Source: Selaginella moellendorffii (lineage: Eukaryota; Streptophyta; Lycopodiopsida; Selaginellales; Selaginellaceae). Taken from it: a stretch of 64,000 bases of DNA. Positions 10,702-20,755 of the stretch are shown one piece after another; the stretch's first letter is position 1, and every line of letters begins with the position of its first letter. The notes under the pieces were generated by a model. It ran no database searches and was not told where the DNA came from. It saw only the letters and a list, made by a program, of their open reading frames with translations. The stretch covers positions 901,148 through 965,147 of the forward strand of contig NW_003314300.1 of assembly GCF_000143415.4 (NCBI RefSeq), in the 5' to 3' direction. A program made the position numbers and the translations under genes.

Positions 10702-11055
10702 ATGGCATGAGCACACACGCCATAACCGCGAGGCATTACCTATCATCTTTTCGTTGCCCTTCTTCCTTTTCGAATCAAACACCTCTGATCCCGACGACTG
10801 TCCAACGTGCTTTCGCTTTTTATGACCACTGTCAGTTTGAGCTTGGCTGGTGCTTGCTTGTTTTGCCTTTGAAGAAGTGTCTCCTGCAAGGAATGGCATG
10901 AGACCACACACCATTGCAAATATAATTTGTACCTCCTTTTTTCCTATTGCTTGTCTGTTTGTCCTTCTTCGACGCGCCACCAGTGCGCTTTTTAGTCCTC
11001 GTGTCTGAATATTCACAACGATCTATAATCAAAATGGCGTGAGGCCTCACGTGAC
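10702..11055. repeat. Palindromes 4-6, each inside a short intron
   Basis: Copies at 10,702-10,723, 10,893-10,914 and 11,034-11,055. Each falls inside a separate predicted intron of the leftward gene (10,693-10,739, 10,884-10,932 and 11,023-11,060). The palindrome makes up about half of each intron. Confidence 0.85.
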
Positions 11056-11197
11056 CTTACCTTGTGCAGGTTGTGAGCTCGGCCCAACATGGGTATCTTC
11101 AATAGTAGCTGTTAACGCCGTTTCAGCATTTGGGGGTGGCCACGCTCCTGCATACAGAGCTTGTGAGATAACATTTAAACTTAAAGTGCGTACTCAC

Positions 11198-13779
11198 CAA
11201 GTTCGCAAAAAAGATACTGTTTTTCTTTGGCAACTGTAATTATATGCTCCATTGAAGTCACCTCTTCAATGGAGTTTGTCACTGCAATACACGGGACACC
11301 CTTGAGTAGTGCGGCTTGAAAGAATAGTCCACTGCAGTTGTACTCGACAACGCATTTGCCCTTGGAGTCGGAAGCAAGTGACCCACCCGCTATTGCGTTA
11401 AAGACCCAACTGAGCATTTCCCATGCTGCACCTGGAGCTTTCTCTGGATTCGAAAGCTCCATAGCCGTCTTCAGTTCCTCAGGCACGGGTAAATTGACCT
11501 CCCTCAGATCAATTCGATCGGCCTTGTCGAACAAAGCTGGGAAGTCACTCCAGTCCCACTCTGCTGCAGGACCAATAACAAGGGCGAGTGTGAAGATGCG
11601 GACATTCGTCAGTATCTTCTTCTTAGCCATTATCCCATGGATCTCCCGCATCTCCTTGCCTTTTAACCGAGCCTTCACCTCGTTCAAGGCCTTCCAGAAC
11701 TTGTGATAGGATTCGGAGTCGTAGATCATATAGTGGACTGAAGATTCCACCTCCGCAAGTCCCACCATTAAGTCAATGATGGAGCTAACTTCATTTGCAT
11801 GAGTGATCTCCTCGTTTGTGAAGTCCATCACACAAAAGATGTTCTTGACCTGCTCATCTCCGCGGGAAACGATGCTCCTTCACCTTTGATCCTCATCCGA
11901 ATTCACGTATACCCGGTAAGGTTCTCGATAAGCCTCTACTGCAAGGTCGAGCTGTTTCTGAAGCTGGCGGTCGACATCCCTCTTAATGAAATTTGGATAC
12001 TGATCCAACTTCTCAGCTTTACTTTTCGTGGCATCCCGCAGCAGATCGATGAACTTGGGGGCCCCCTTCACGTACTCGTCGATGTCTTCATTTGACAACT
12101 CCAGCTCTTCCATCATCTCTTGCGTGGTGTCGATGCTCACCCTCTCCACGGCCACTTGCTCGAAGATCCAATCCTTCAATAGCGCACAAGCTCTCAGAGT
12201 CGTGCACAAGTTCTCGTATGTCACAATATGGCCGGGAGTCATTTTGGTCTTGTTGAAGACTACCTCACCACGTAGAAGAGCATTAGCCACTGTCAGAAGG
12301 TCGTCGTCGTCTAGAGACCACGAGAAACGCAAGGCGTTGAGCTTCAAATCATTGGGCTTCCGGCCGTCCTCCACACCCATTGAGTTTAGCAACTCCCCGT
12401 CATGGTACCTCCTCAACACATTTACCCATTTGTCAAAAACAACTTTTGTCGCGAGTAGAATGTTATGGATGCTGAGTGTGTCATTGACCCCTAGTGTTTT
12501 TGAGAGAAGACTCGAGAATTCCTGCAATGGAAATGGCGTGAGGCCACATGCTATGCCACATGCAACGAGGCTTACCTGCCAGGTGCTAGTTGCTAGTGCA
12601 CGTCCTTGTCCTGGTTTTTGTGGCTTCTTCAGTTGAACCCAGAGCTTCCGTGTTCGTGCCAATGTCTCGTGCAGACCCGATTTGTAGCATGTTTCTTGCT
12701 TGACATTCTGCGCGTGGGAGATGTATATGATAGATCGGAGGGGCGAGTTGCCTTTTATCAGGCGGACAACTCTTGTCTTGAAGACTTTCTTCACCTCCTT
12801 GCCCACCATAATATCCACAACTATCTCTTGCATCGCCAAGCTAGAATGCTGCCCGGGGACGGCATAGAACCGGATGTTCTGATCGTCCAACACCTTCCTA
12901 TTGATCAAGTCTGGAAACCTCGTCTCGCCCTTCATTGTTCGGTAGTAGGGGATCACGTCTACGATGTTGGGTGTTACTGGACTTGCCAGCATCTTCTGCT
13001 TCAGTTTCTCCACCCACTCATCAGATACTAGCCTATGGTTGTATTTGCTTTGGATGTCGATACGGCTCACGTCGATTGTATATACTTTGTTGGAATAGTA
13101 ACAAGTACTATTATCTGCGACGATTTTTGCTGCCTCTTCTTGCTTTTTCTGCTCTTTGCGGCTCTTCTTTTTGGTGGGTGTAGTGTTCGAACCCGAGGCA
13201 ATGGCATCACCGAGTAGCTTCTTTTTTGGAGCAGGAGAGTCGGACGTCGGCTTGAGATTGACCACCCTTTTCTGCTTCGGGGTAGTTTCCAGATCGACCC
13301 CCTTCCCCTTCGCTTCGCGAACTGGAGGCACTCTCAACGGCTCAATGTTGGAATATAGTTTTTGAACATCGCCGTAGGTGAGGTCCGTGGATTCCATGTG
13401 ATCTTCATAAACCCGCAGCGTCTTTGAAATTGTGGGCCTCCTGGACAACCTCTCCCTAGCTCCCTCTAGGAATTCCTCATAGCCGCTGCCCCCCTCCGGG
13501 AAGCCGCTAGGATGTGCAAGGTGGATCTTGAAGGCGGACGTTGTCTCTACCACAAGTGCCAGTCCATATTCTTGCATGGAACTGCATGGAGTGTCTGTCA
13601 CTTGGATGAGGATCCCCATGCATTCTTTTCTCCCACCATCTGTGTTGTACAGCCTCAGATCCTCGCCTTCCATCCCGAAAGTCCAACTGGTGAGCTCTTC
13701 CCCCTTCTCTGCATCCACATTGACAGTGGCTGGAAGAAGAACGCAATTCCTTGCTTGTTCAGAAATGCACAACAATTAG
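11198..13779 (-). pseudogene. Exons with possible ParB-like domain (part of the leftward gene)
   Basis: This is the longest open stretch on this strand. Near 13,090-12,830 it reads V-D-V-S-R-I-D-I, then an N-H-R-L-V box, then V-P-G-Q-H-S-S-L-A-M, the order of the ParB/Srx fold (R box, then G-[EQ]-H-[RS] helix start). Further on (about 11,380-11,290) lies V-V-E-Y-N-C-S-G followed by a hydrophobic strand, which vaguely recalls methyltransferase motif I; no D/N-P-P-Y/W box was found. In prokaryotes ParB-like domains are often fused to DNA methylases (established), but the methylase reading here is weak. Basic runs near 13,200-13,140 look like nuclear localisation signals. The TGA at 11,880 lies within this stretch. 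Confidence 0.45.
12533..12554. repeat. Palindrome 7, inside a 54-bp intron
   Basis: Arms ATGGCGTGAGG and CCACATGCTAT. It lies in the predicted intron 12,522-12,575 (minus-strand GTAAGC to TTGCAG). The intron is a multiple of three and stop-free, so an intron-retained frame also stays open. Confidence 0.8.
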
Positions 13780-13809
13780 AGCTGACAGATGAAAAGCTAG
13801 CAACTGGAA

Positions 13810-13968
13810 ATAACATGAGGCCACACGCCATTCACAACTGCATCAGATGTCTTGAGGCTGCATCCTAAGATGGCGTGAGGCTACACGCCATCTGTAATCG
13901 GACTGCACTTGAGAGCCCAATCGGTGCATGCCAATGTTGCTACTGAATGGCATGTGGCCTCATGCCAT
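13810..13968. repeat. Palindromes 8-10 near the start of the leftward gene
   Basis: Copies at 13,810-13,831, 13,870-13,891 and 13,947-13,968. The last lies in a probable 45-bp intron (13,940-13,984) with a strong GTAAGT donor. The other two are also next to plausible splice acceptors on the minus strand. Confidence 0.8.
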
Positions 13969-15000
13969 TTTCTAAAAGACTTACCATTTGAAGCCGAATG
14001 GAGGCGTGACAATCGAGGCCGGACTCGCTGGCGAATGTGCACTGTGTGTGTAGCGGATCGTAGCAACAAGGCTACTTTGCCACTTACAGTTGGAGAGTGG
14101 CGCTGAAATCTCCCGGGACGCCAAGTGGGCTGCGTGTGGGTGGCGGAGTGGGCGGCGGAGTTGGCGGCGAAGTTACAAACTGGGTGTGTCTTGAAGAGGA
14201 CGCCGATGCACACGAGCGCGAGTGTGATGCGAGTGCGAGTGGACGCTGATGCATACGAGAAACCTGTAGAGAAGGTAGATGAGCGCGAATGTGAGCGTGA
14301 TCGCGAGTGGGAGCGCGATGCGAGCGCGAGTACGAAACAAAATGCAAAACCTAACCTCACACGCGCGAAATGTCACGACGGTTGGTAATCCCGCAACGTC
14401 ATCATTCCTCGGACTTGAGTGCCACCATTAATTTCTGGATCGCCGCGCACATGCATGCACGTGAAATCCAAAAGAAATCCGCAATGTCATCATTCCTCGG
14501 ACTGCATGCACGCGAAATCCAAAAGAAAGATCATGATTGGGATATCATTTAATACCCTCGCTATATTTATACCATGCATGATTGGATATTCCAAAGCATC
14601 TTGTATTTCCAAAAATGCCAGATGTTCAGCTAAATAAAGAATGGTATACAATGCCCTTCTTGATGACCCTGCAAAGAAGCATCTCGATCGGACACCACAT
14701 GAGACCACACGAGCCTTACAATGTTTCAGGGGCATTTGCCATAGATCCGACCGTTATTTTGCTCCAAGATTCTACAGTTTGGTGTGCATTGACCTTTCCA
14801 TCAACACTGCAAAGGGACATCACAATCAGATGTGGGATCACAAGAAACCAACTTCACTAACTCTGGTTTCACCAAAATCTACGTAAGGAGTTATGAAATG
14901 AAAGGACCCTCTCTATTGAAATGTGTTTATGGTCCTGACATATCAAAGGATTTTGCATCAAGTTCTGTATTTGCATGTTTATCAAGCTACTGAATTGCTA

Positions 15001-15023
15001 AACCCTAAACCCTAAACCCTAAA
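15001..15023 (+). repeat. Three plant telomere-type AAACCCT units
   Basis: Three tandem AAACCCT-type units. Such short runs (telo-boxes) occur in promoters of plant growth genes, or can be interstitial telomeric repeats. Here they lie in the intergenic region of the DNA transposon. Confidence 0.85.
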
Positions 15024-15363
15024 TATGTGGCAAATGCTGCGTGAAGAAAGATGCCCTTTCTGGGCAAATGCTGTAAGAGGCAGATGCCAAGCAGATGTAT
15101 CTCAGGCTAGCAAAGGGGACAAACGAAAGCTAGCTAGCTATAAACATGACGGGATGCAAATAGATTACTAGGCTGGTCCTGCGAAAATCAAAAACCATAA
15201 TTGAAAACATTGAAAATGCAAAAAGAAAGGTTTATAATATTTTTGAATTTTAAGCAACCAAAGGAATGTAAGTAGGGCATGTGTTTGTAAGTTTAAAAAT
15301 GCCTCAACCACTTAAATTCCCAAGTAAATAAAGCTGTTTCTATTTTTGGTACAGGTAAACTTT

Positions 15364-15460
15364 ATAGCGTGTGGGCTCATGCAATTTTGAACCCAAAAAT
15401 GCACCAAAAAATGCTCGACTAGCATTATTCTTTGAATGGCGTGTGGCCTTATATTGCCAT
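15364..15460. repeat. Palindromes 11 and 12 in the divergent intergenic region
   Basis: Degenerate copies at 15,364-15,385 and 15,436-15,460, the second with three extra bases in one arm. They lie between the two divergent genes. Confidence 0.7.
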
Positions 15461-16050
15461 AAATGGACGTACACACATAGCATAATTATTCCTTTACACG
15501 GCGAATAATCTTGGCGCGGATCGCTAACATGGCATGGCAAAGTTCGAATCACTGACATGGCACAGCTGGATCAAGGCAAAGACATGATGTAACAAAGTTC
15601 AACCTCCGATAGCAAAGTCTAGAAGCTACTCAGTTTGAAATTTGTCAGAGGAATCATAAGATCTGGTTTGTCAGAGGATTTGATGTGACGTTCAAGCGTG
15701 TGTTATTTTTGAATTCTCAAACTCATTCCTAGGTCTATCATTTTTGTGCGCCGTGTTCTTGGTTCCGCTGAGCGCAGTGAGCGCTACTTGTGTAAGCGGC
15801 GTTGTGAGCTGTGGTTTATGCGTCTACGAGCGGTTGCGGCATTGCGAGCGCCATTGCAAGCGGTAGTTTATGCGAGTGGCAGTTTGTGCGAGCAGTGCTA
15901 CGAGCAGTTGCGGTGTTGCGAGCGGCGCTACGAGTAGTTGCGGTGTTGCGAGCGGCACTGTCTTTGCTGTGGCTACCGCTTCCTCTTGATATTCGGCACT
16001 TGTGCTTCCTGGTATGTTCACCATGGAATGGCTTAGGACCACATTTAGAA

Positions 16051-16240
16051 ATGGCATGAGGCCACATGCCATCTTGGGCCCTTGCAATTTCATGGCTAGC
16101 ATATTGTCATGTATGTTTTTACTTGCCTGCAGCTGTATGTATATCAAGATGGCATGAGGCCTCATGCCAATTTTGTGAATGCGAAATTTCACGTGGGTGT
16201 CAATAGCATGTTTGAATAATGGCATGTGGCCTCATGCTAT
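16051..16240. repeat. Palindromes 13-15 upstream of the rightward gene
   Basis: Three copies at 16,051-16,072, 16,149-16,170 and 16,219-16,240, about 85-270 bp before the ATG at 16,323. The first is close to the consensus. A degenerate half-site lies near 16,026. Confidence 0.85.
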
Positions 16241-16322
16241 TGAGGTTGTTTGGTATGTTATGATTTAGGCCATTCTCCAATCATTTTTTGTATGGTCTTA
16301 ACTTCTTTTCTGCACTTTCAGA

Positions 16323-19148
16323 ATGGCCTCCGCAAGTGCGACGCATGTTCCCTCCGTGGATCTTAAGAACCGTGCTACATGGATTCAGGCAAAGGTGTTT
16401 CTAAACAACCCCGAGGGGGAGGTGGTAGCTGAGGGCTTAGCCACAGTTGTCGATCCAAGAGATGCGGTTGCTAATCAAGAATTGGGCTGGGATGATATTG
16501 GAGTTGTGATTTTAGAGGTTGTTGACACAGAAGAAAACAGTCTGACTATTGGAAGCATTGTGCGGTGGAAATTGAGGCACTTAGTGTTTGAGAAAGTGAA
16601 GGATTCACAATCAAACACCACTACAACTGATGACAGAACATCTCTTCATGGGAAAAGAAAGTACACCTTCCTAAAGCGCAGCCAAAGGGATCTAAGCAAC
16701 GAACCGAAAAGGCAGAAAATGGCGATGGAGGTTCGAATGGTCTCGACAGTTGCTTGTTGCAAGAGGAGGTGCTGTCAACATGTTGATTGGGATACTATTG
16801 AAGAGGAGAGAGCAAGATACAAGACATTGTCCTGGAAGGCAGCTCGCAATTTTGTGTATGACGCATTACGGTCATCTGTTGATGCTTCAGAACATCAGGT
16901 GGGGGGCATGGTCTTCCAGAGGGGTTTGGTCTGCATGAAGGCATGGAGAATCATTTATGGAGTCCCTCGAACCACATTCTACAGAATCAAAACTGAGTTC
17001 GAGGAACAAAGGGTTCAACAAGCAGTCCATGGGAACGACGGTACTCACAAAACCAGGGGTCATGTTGTATATGGAGAGGCAATCTTCAAAATGTTTGTCG
17101 AGACATGTAGCGAGCAGCAACCACATAAAACCCGCCTCTTGGAAGATGGAACTCGAGACACCCAACGAGTTCTCCCTTCCATGTATACCAAGGGGGCCAT
17201 ATTGGAAGATGTGAATCGGGAACTCTAGAGTAATGGCTACAGGAAGCTGAGCCAATCTAGATTTAGTAGATTGTGGAGCAACAGGTTCAGGGATGTGAGT
17301 ATAGGAAAGTACTCTATCTTTTCAAAGTGTGACGAGTGCACTGCTATCAAAATGGCTTTGTCGAAGAATTCTTGCATCGCTCAAGAGCGAGAGACGTTGG
17401 TTAGAAGGCGGCTCGACCACAACATTGAGCAGAGAAGCTGCAGAACTGCATATTAACATAACAGGATTCTCTCCATGGAGAGACCTGACTCTTACCTATG
17501 CATCATCCACGACAAAATGGACCAGAAAAAGACGTGCTTACCTCGACTCAATCCTGCCCCCAAGGCAATCTCTTCATCCATGCAGCTGCCTGTGTCTCTG
17601 TTTGGCATAATCGCTCATGGGCATGGTGCCCAGAACTATGGGAACTTCTTTGTACCTCTATGGGGTGGCAGGGGTGCAAACATGATGATTGCGTCCCTAG
17701 CAAAACACTTAAGGTCTCTGCAAAGTGCGCAGACTGAGCTGAATGGCCAACCCTTGCATAAGGCCCTTGTCGATCGAACCCCATACAGGGTTCAGCTGGA
17801 GTAGGAGCAAAGGCTTGCAGTATCGCGTGGGGCCCCATGCCATCCCAGTGAATATGTTGGCCGTCAGATTGTAGAGCTATCACGTGAGGCCTCATGCCAT
17901 TCCGACGAGGCTAGTCGCCCGGTGAATGCACAGCCTCATCCAAATGAAGCAGAATCTCAAGGAAGTTCTTGCGGCCGATGTGGCCTTCCACCCCATCTTC
18001 TGCTCCAAACAGACAATGCTGGCAGTGAGAATAAAAACATGTACGTCTTCGCGTACTTGGCGATGCTTGTTGCCAAAGGCATATTTGAAATGGTTACACT
18101 TGGCTTTCTCATGGTTGGGCACACTCATGAAGACGTCGATGCCATGTTCAGTCACCTGACAGAGTCCCTCCAGCGATCCAATGTCCTCACCCTCCCACAA
18201 CTCTACGATGAATTCCAAAATTGCATCAAAGGCACTGTTGAAGCTGCACTTGTGACAGAGGTTCCAGACTTTAAGGGGTTTGTAAGAGGCTACATCAGGG
18301 ACGGATCCGAAACGTTGATTGGCCACTCCAAGGCTTTTCAGTTTCATTTCAGCATGCGTGACGGTGCTCCAGTGATGAGGTACAAGATGAGAGAATGGGA
18401 CATAGTGTGGCTGCCAGTGGACGGCATTGAACTCTTCAAGAGAGATCCCATAACTGGGGAACCTATGATTCCTCAAGGTTCCCCACGGCCGATGCACCCG
18501 GATGGACTCAAAAACCAAGAAAGTATAGTGGCCGGGATTAGACAGCATATTGCCTTCTGGAAGAGGGGGTTGGTGTTTGGTGGAGAATCCTATTTTCAGA
18601 GGTGCAAGCCTTTGATCGAATACTGGGAGAAGATTATATCTGCTATCCAAAATGGGCCGGTTGTATATGAAGAATTGGAAGAGTCCTTTTGGCCAGAACC
18701 CAGAGCACCAGATAGTAGCGGAACAATGTCCTCTGGAAATGCAATGACAGATAACGATGTTGAGGATCACTATTGTGGGCCGAGGAACAAGAAGCCGGAT
18801 TCAGCATTCAATCCAGTACAGGTCTGCAAAGGAATGGTCGTGCTTGTCAGACCCAGTAATAAAAAACAAATGATATGGGTGGGGCGCTGCATCACTGATG
18901 CAGAGGAAGACGCGGAAACTAACTCCTTCAATGTAACTGTGGAGTGGTTCAAGCCAAGTTCCGGATATATGAAGGATTGCCTAGAAAAAAGATGGGTGTT
19001 GAATCCAAGGGATCCCAGCATAAGCATATCGGTGGATAATGTTGTGCATGGTTGGATGCGGAAGCAGAGTGCCACCATCACCTTGCCAGACCATACAAGA
19101 GATGCAGCAAGAGCATTCATAACCCGGGTTCAAGGTGAGATTCATTAA
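16323..19148 (+). pseudogene. Rightward transposon gene: DUF7869-like transposase candidate
   Basis: One frame runs from ATG 16,323 to 19,148 (about 940 codons), broken by TAG 17,226, TAA 17,454 and TAG 17,802. The open frame continues in phase after each stop. Features in order: a region with Cys pairs (A-C-C-K-R-R-C-C, near 16,757); a helix-turn-helix-like segment near 16,960 (V-P-R-T-T-F-Y-R-I-K); a K-C-D-E-C pair near 17,328; H-D-K-M-D-Q-K-K near 17,505; then T-D-N-A-G-S-E-N-K-N and G-H-T-H-E-D-V-D-A-M-F-S at 18,010-18,155. That order matches, from memory, the DUF7869 family of RNase H-fold, transposase-like proteins. Asp in DNAG and the acidic pair in HEDVD would be candidate catalytic residues. 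No intron is needed. Confidence 0.65.
17822..17900. repeat. Palindromes 16 and 17 inside the rightward gene
   Basis: Copies at 17,822-17,843 and 17,879-17,900. Both can be read in frame as S-R-G-A-P-C-H-P and S-R-E-A-S-C-H-S. They sit just before the DNAGSENKN motif of the transposase-like protein. Confidence 0.8.
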
Positions 19149-19420
19149 TATTCCTTTACTAAGTTTCTAATGTATTTTATTTCAAGGTGAACAATCCGAA
19201 TTTGAATCAGAGGAGGCGTGATGGCATGTGGCCTTACGCCATTCTTAGGTGAGATGATACAAATAACAAGTATAAATTCTTAGTTGTTCTAGCAAATCTT
19301 ACTTAAAGTTCAAGGTGAACAAGCCGAATATGAATTCATCGGATTGTTATAACAAATTGCGAGGTGATGGCATGAGGCGATACGCCATTTGAGAGTGGTA
19401 GCCATTCCTATATGAGGTGA
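19149..19420 (+). repeat. Twice-repeated 3' segment, each copy with a palindrome
   Basis: TTCAAGGTGAACAA-type sequence followed by a CCGAAT-containing block and a palindrome occurs at about 19,183-19,250 and again at 19,311-19,400. A related TTCAAGGTGAG also ends the upstream gene at 19,130. It may be duplicated terminal exon and intron material, since each copy is followed by AGGTGAG donor-like sequence. Confidence 0.5.
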
Positions 19421-19627
19421 GTGAAATATTTATTAGAAATACCTCATTCAATTGTGCACTTCTAAGTCTTGGTCCACTCAGTACTGTTTGCATGTTTTTA
19501 TTTTAATTCTTTCTCTAAAATGTTATTTAGCATGTGGCTTCATGCCATTGCTCTCCACAATCATGCATTGAATTTTTCTATCCTTGCATAATACTTCTCC
19601 ATATATATAGCATGTGCGCACATGTGA
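19221..19627. repeat. Palindromes 18-21 downstream of the rightward gene
   Basis: Copies at 19,221-19,242, 19,367-19,388, 19,527-19,548 and 19,606-19,627, with a damaged one near 19,720. The fourth has centre GCGC instead of GGCC. Copies 1 and 2 belong to two diverged copies of the same roughly 110-bp segment. Confidence 0.8.
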
Positions 19628-19861
19628 TATGGTTCATTAGGCCTGATATAGTGTGTGAGGTAAAACAAAGATGATGTGACATATGCATTTACCAATCACA
19701 CGTGCATAAATCTAATAATATGGCGTGTGGCCCATATTAATGGCACATAAACCCATATTGTGAGCTTACGTGCTTTATGTACCATCATTCCCTTGCAGCG
19801 TGTGTGTTGGTTTCCTTTTATAACACAACGAACTCCATATTTTAGGGTGAAGAGCGTTCTC

Positions 19862-20119
19862 ATGGCAAGCACAAAATCTGTAAGTGAGGCAGAAAAGGAG
19901 ACGGAGAAGGAGATAGGTGAAGATGTAGAATATATAAGTCTTCCAAACTCCCCGTACTATACTCCAGGTGATCATTTTTCTGAACAAACGGCAACATTAA
20001 CAACTATCGAGAACACCCCAGTAACGTTAGAGACAACAATCCAAAGCAAAACAACTGACCCGAAGAAGGATGATAGTACCGCTGAGAGTACCAAAAAGGA
20101 GGTGTCCACTAGCGCTTAG
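19862..20119 (+). CDS. Small acidic ORF, possibly a 3' exon
   Basis: An ATG at 19,862 opens 85 codons rich in Glu, Thr, Ser and Lys with no recognised domain. The frame is open from 19,760, and a CCCTTGCAG acceptor lies just inside it, so it could be a last exon of the rightward gene or a separate small gene. No homology is claimed. Coding status is uncertain. Confidence 0.3.
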   Translation: MASTKSVSEAEKETEKEIGEDVEYISLPNSPYYTPGDHFSEQTATLTTIENTPVTLETTIQSKTTDPKKDDSTAESTKKEVSTSA

Positions 20120-20126
20120 GCTTATA

Positions 20127-20553
20127 ATGGCGTGTGCCCTCATGCCATTTACTTTATCACCAAATACCTTTTTCCCTTTGCACTAGTATATTTTAATACC
20201 GGTTTGAGAAATAGAATGGCATGTGCCCTCAGGCCTTTTACTAAATCACCTTTGAAAGAAATGCAAGCCTCTATGTCGTAAAAAAAAGGTACTAGAGAAA
20301 TTCCTTAATAATATGAATGTTATTTAGTTTCATGAAAATACACTAAGGGTCAAATGAGTTAAATGACTTCTCCAGACTAGCAATGCCTCTTGCTACACCT
20401 TCACAATTAGATTCGTTAGAAAAAGATAACATTGAATAATACCTAAATGTTCTCACCATTAAGTTATATGTCTGGCTAATAGGAATGACGTTCATCTTGG
20501 AAAGCTCACCACACGCTCAATGAACAAACAAATAGTGTGTGCGCGCATGCCAT
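20127..20553. repeat. Palindromes 22-24 near the right end
   Basis: Copies at 20,127-20,148, 20,216-20,237 and 20,532-20,553, the last about 200 bp from the right terminal repeat. Palindromes thus approach both ends of the element. Confidence 0.8.
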
Positions 20554-20755
20554 CGCTCTTCTTTAGCTTCAGATTCGGCTTGTTCACCTTGACAATGAGA
20601 TTTATTATACAACCAGATAGACTCAGTCTGGACACAAAGTCACCGCGCTAGTCACCATGCAGCAGATATGTCTAGCCCCTGGACAAAAAACATATAATTT
20701 CACGTCATTTTCAAATACTTGAAAATTTGTACCTAGTCCCATTTTACTGAATAAA

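Larger units (their letters stand above)
8382..13984 (-). pseudogene. Leftward transposon gene: multi-exon, ParB-like to FCP1-like HAD protein
   Basis: Exons join in frame across introns 12,522-12,575, 11,148-11,197, 11,023-11,060, 10,884-10,932, 10,693-10,739, 10,084-10,140, 10,020-10,068, 9,865-9,911, 9,230-9,276 and 8,913-8,945, all GT-AG and 33-57 bp. The 15-nt exon at 10,069-10,083 is unusually small. The product would exceed 1,400 residues: an N-terminal region, a possible ParB-like fold, a long helical part, a Lys-rich nuclear-type linker, an acidic tract, a Pro/Thr repeat region and an FCP1-like HAD domain. Two in-frame stops break it: TGA at 11,880-11,882 and TAG at 8,952-8,954. Both fit single substitutions, but a living copy elsewhere would be needed to prove this. 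The first exon upstream of 13,984 could not be fixed. Confidence 0.7.
13985..16322. promoter_or_regulatory. Divergent intergenic region of the DNA transposon
   Basis: About 2.3 kb separates the two divergent transposon genes. It holds GCGAGT-rich simple sequence at 14,180-14,340, three AAACCCT units at 15,001-15,023, GCGAGCGG-type simple sequence at 15,770-15,960, and several palindromes. The 5' exon(s) of the leftward gene probably lie at its left edge. The gene arrangement suggests a bidirectional promoter region, but no clear TATA box was assigned. Confidence 0.5.

Noticed and set aside
11290-11390. Firm call of a DNA methyltransferase in the leftward gene
   Set aside because: Only a weak motif-I-like stretch; no D/N-P-P-Y/W catalytic box was found.
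17892-18770. 292-residue minus-strand frame
   Set aside because: It lies fully opposite the conserved DUF7869-like core of the rightward gene and shows no domain of its own.
8311-20553. Regularly recurring short repeats as a CRISPR array
   Set aside because: Spacing is irregular from tens of bases to kilobases, the repeats are palindromic and lie in introns and exons of a eukaryotic transposon.
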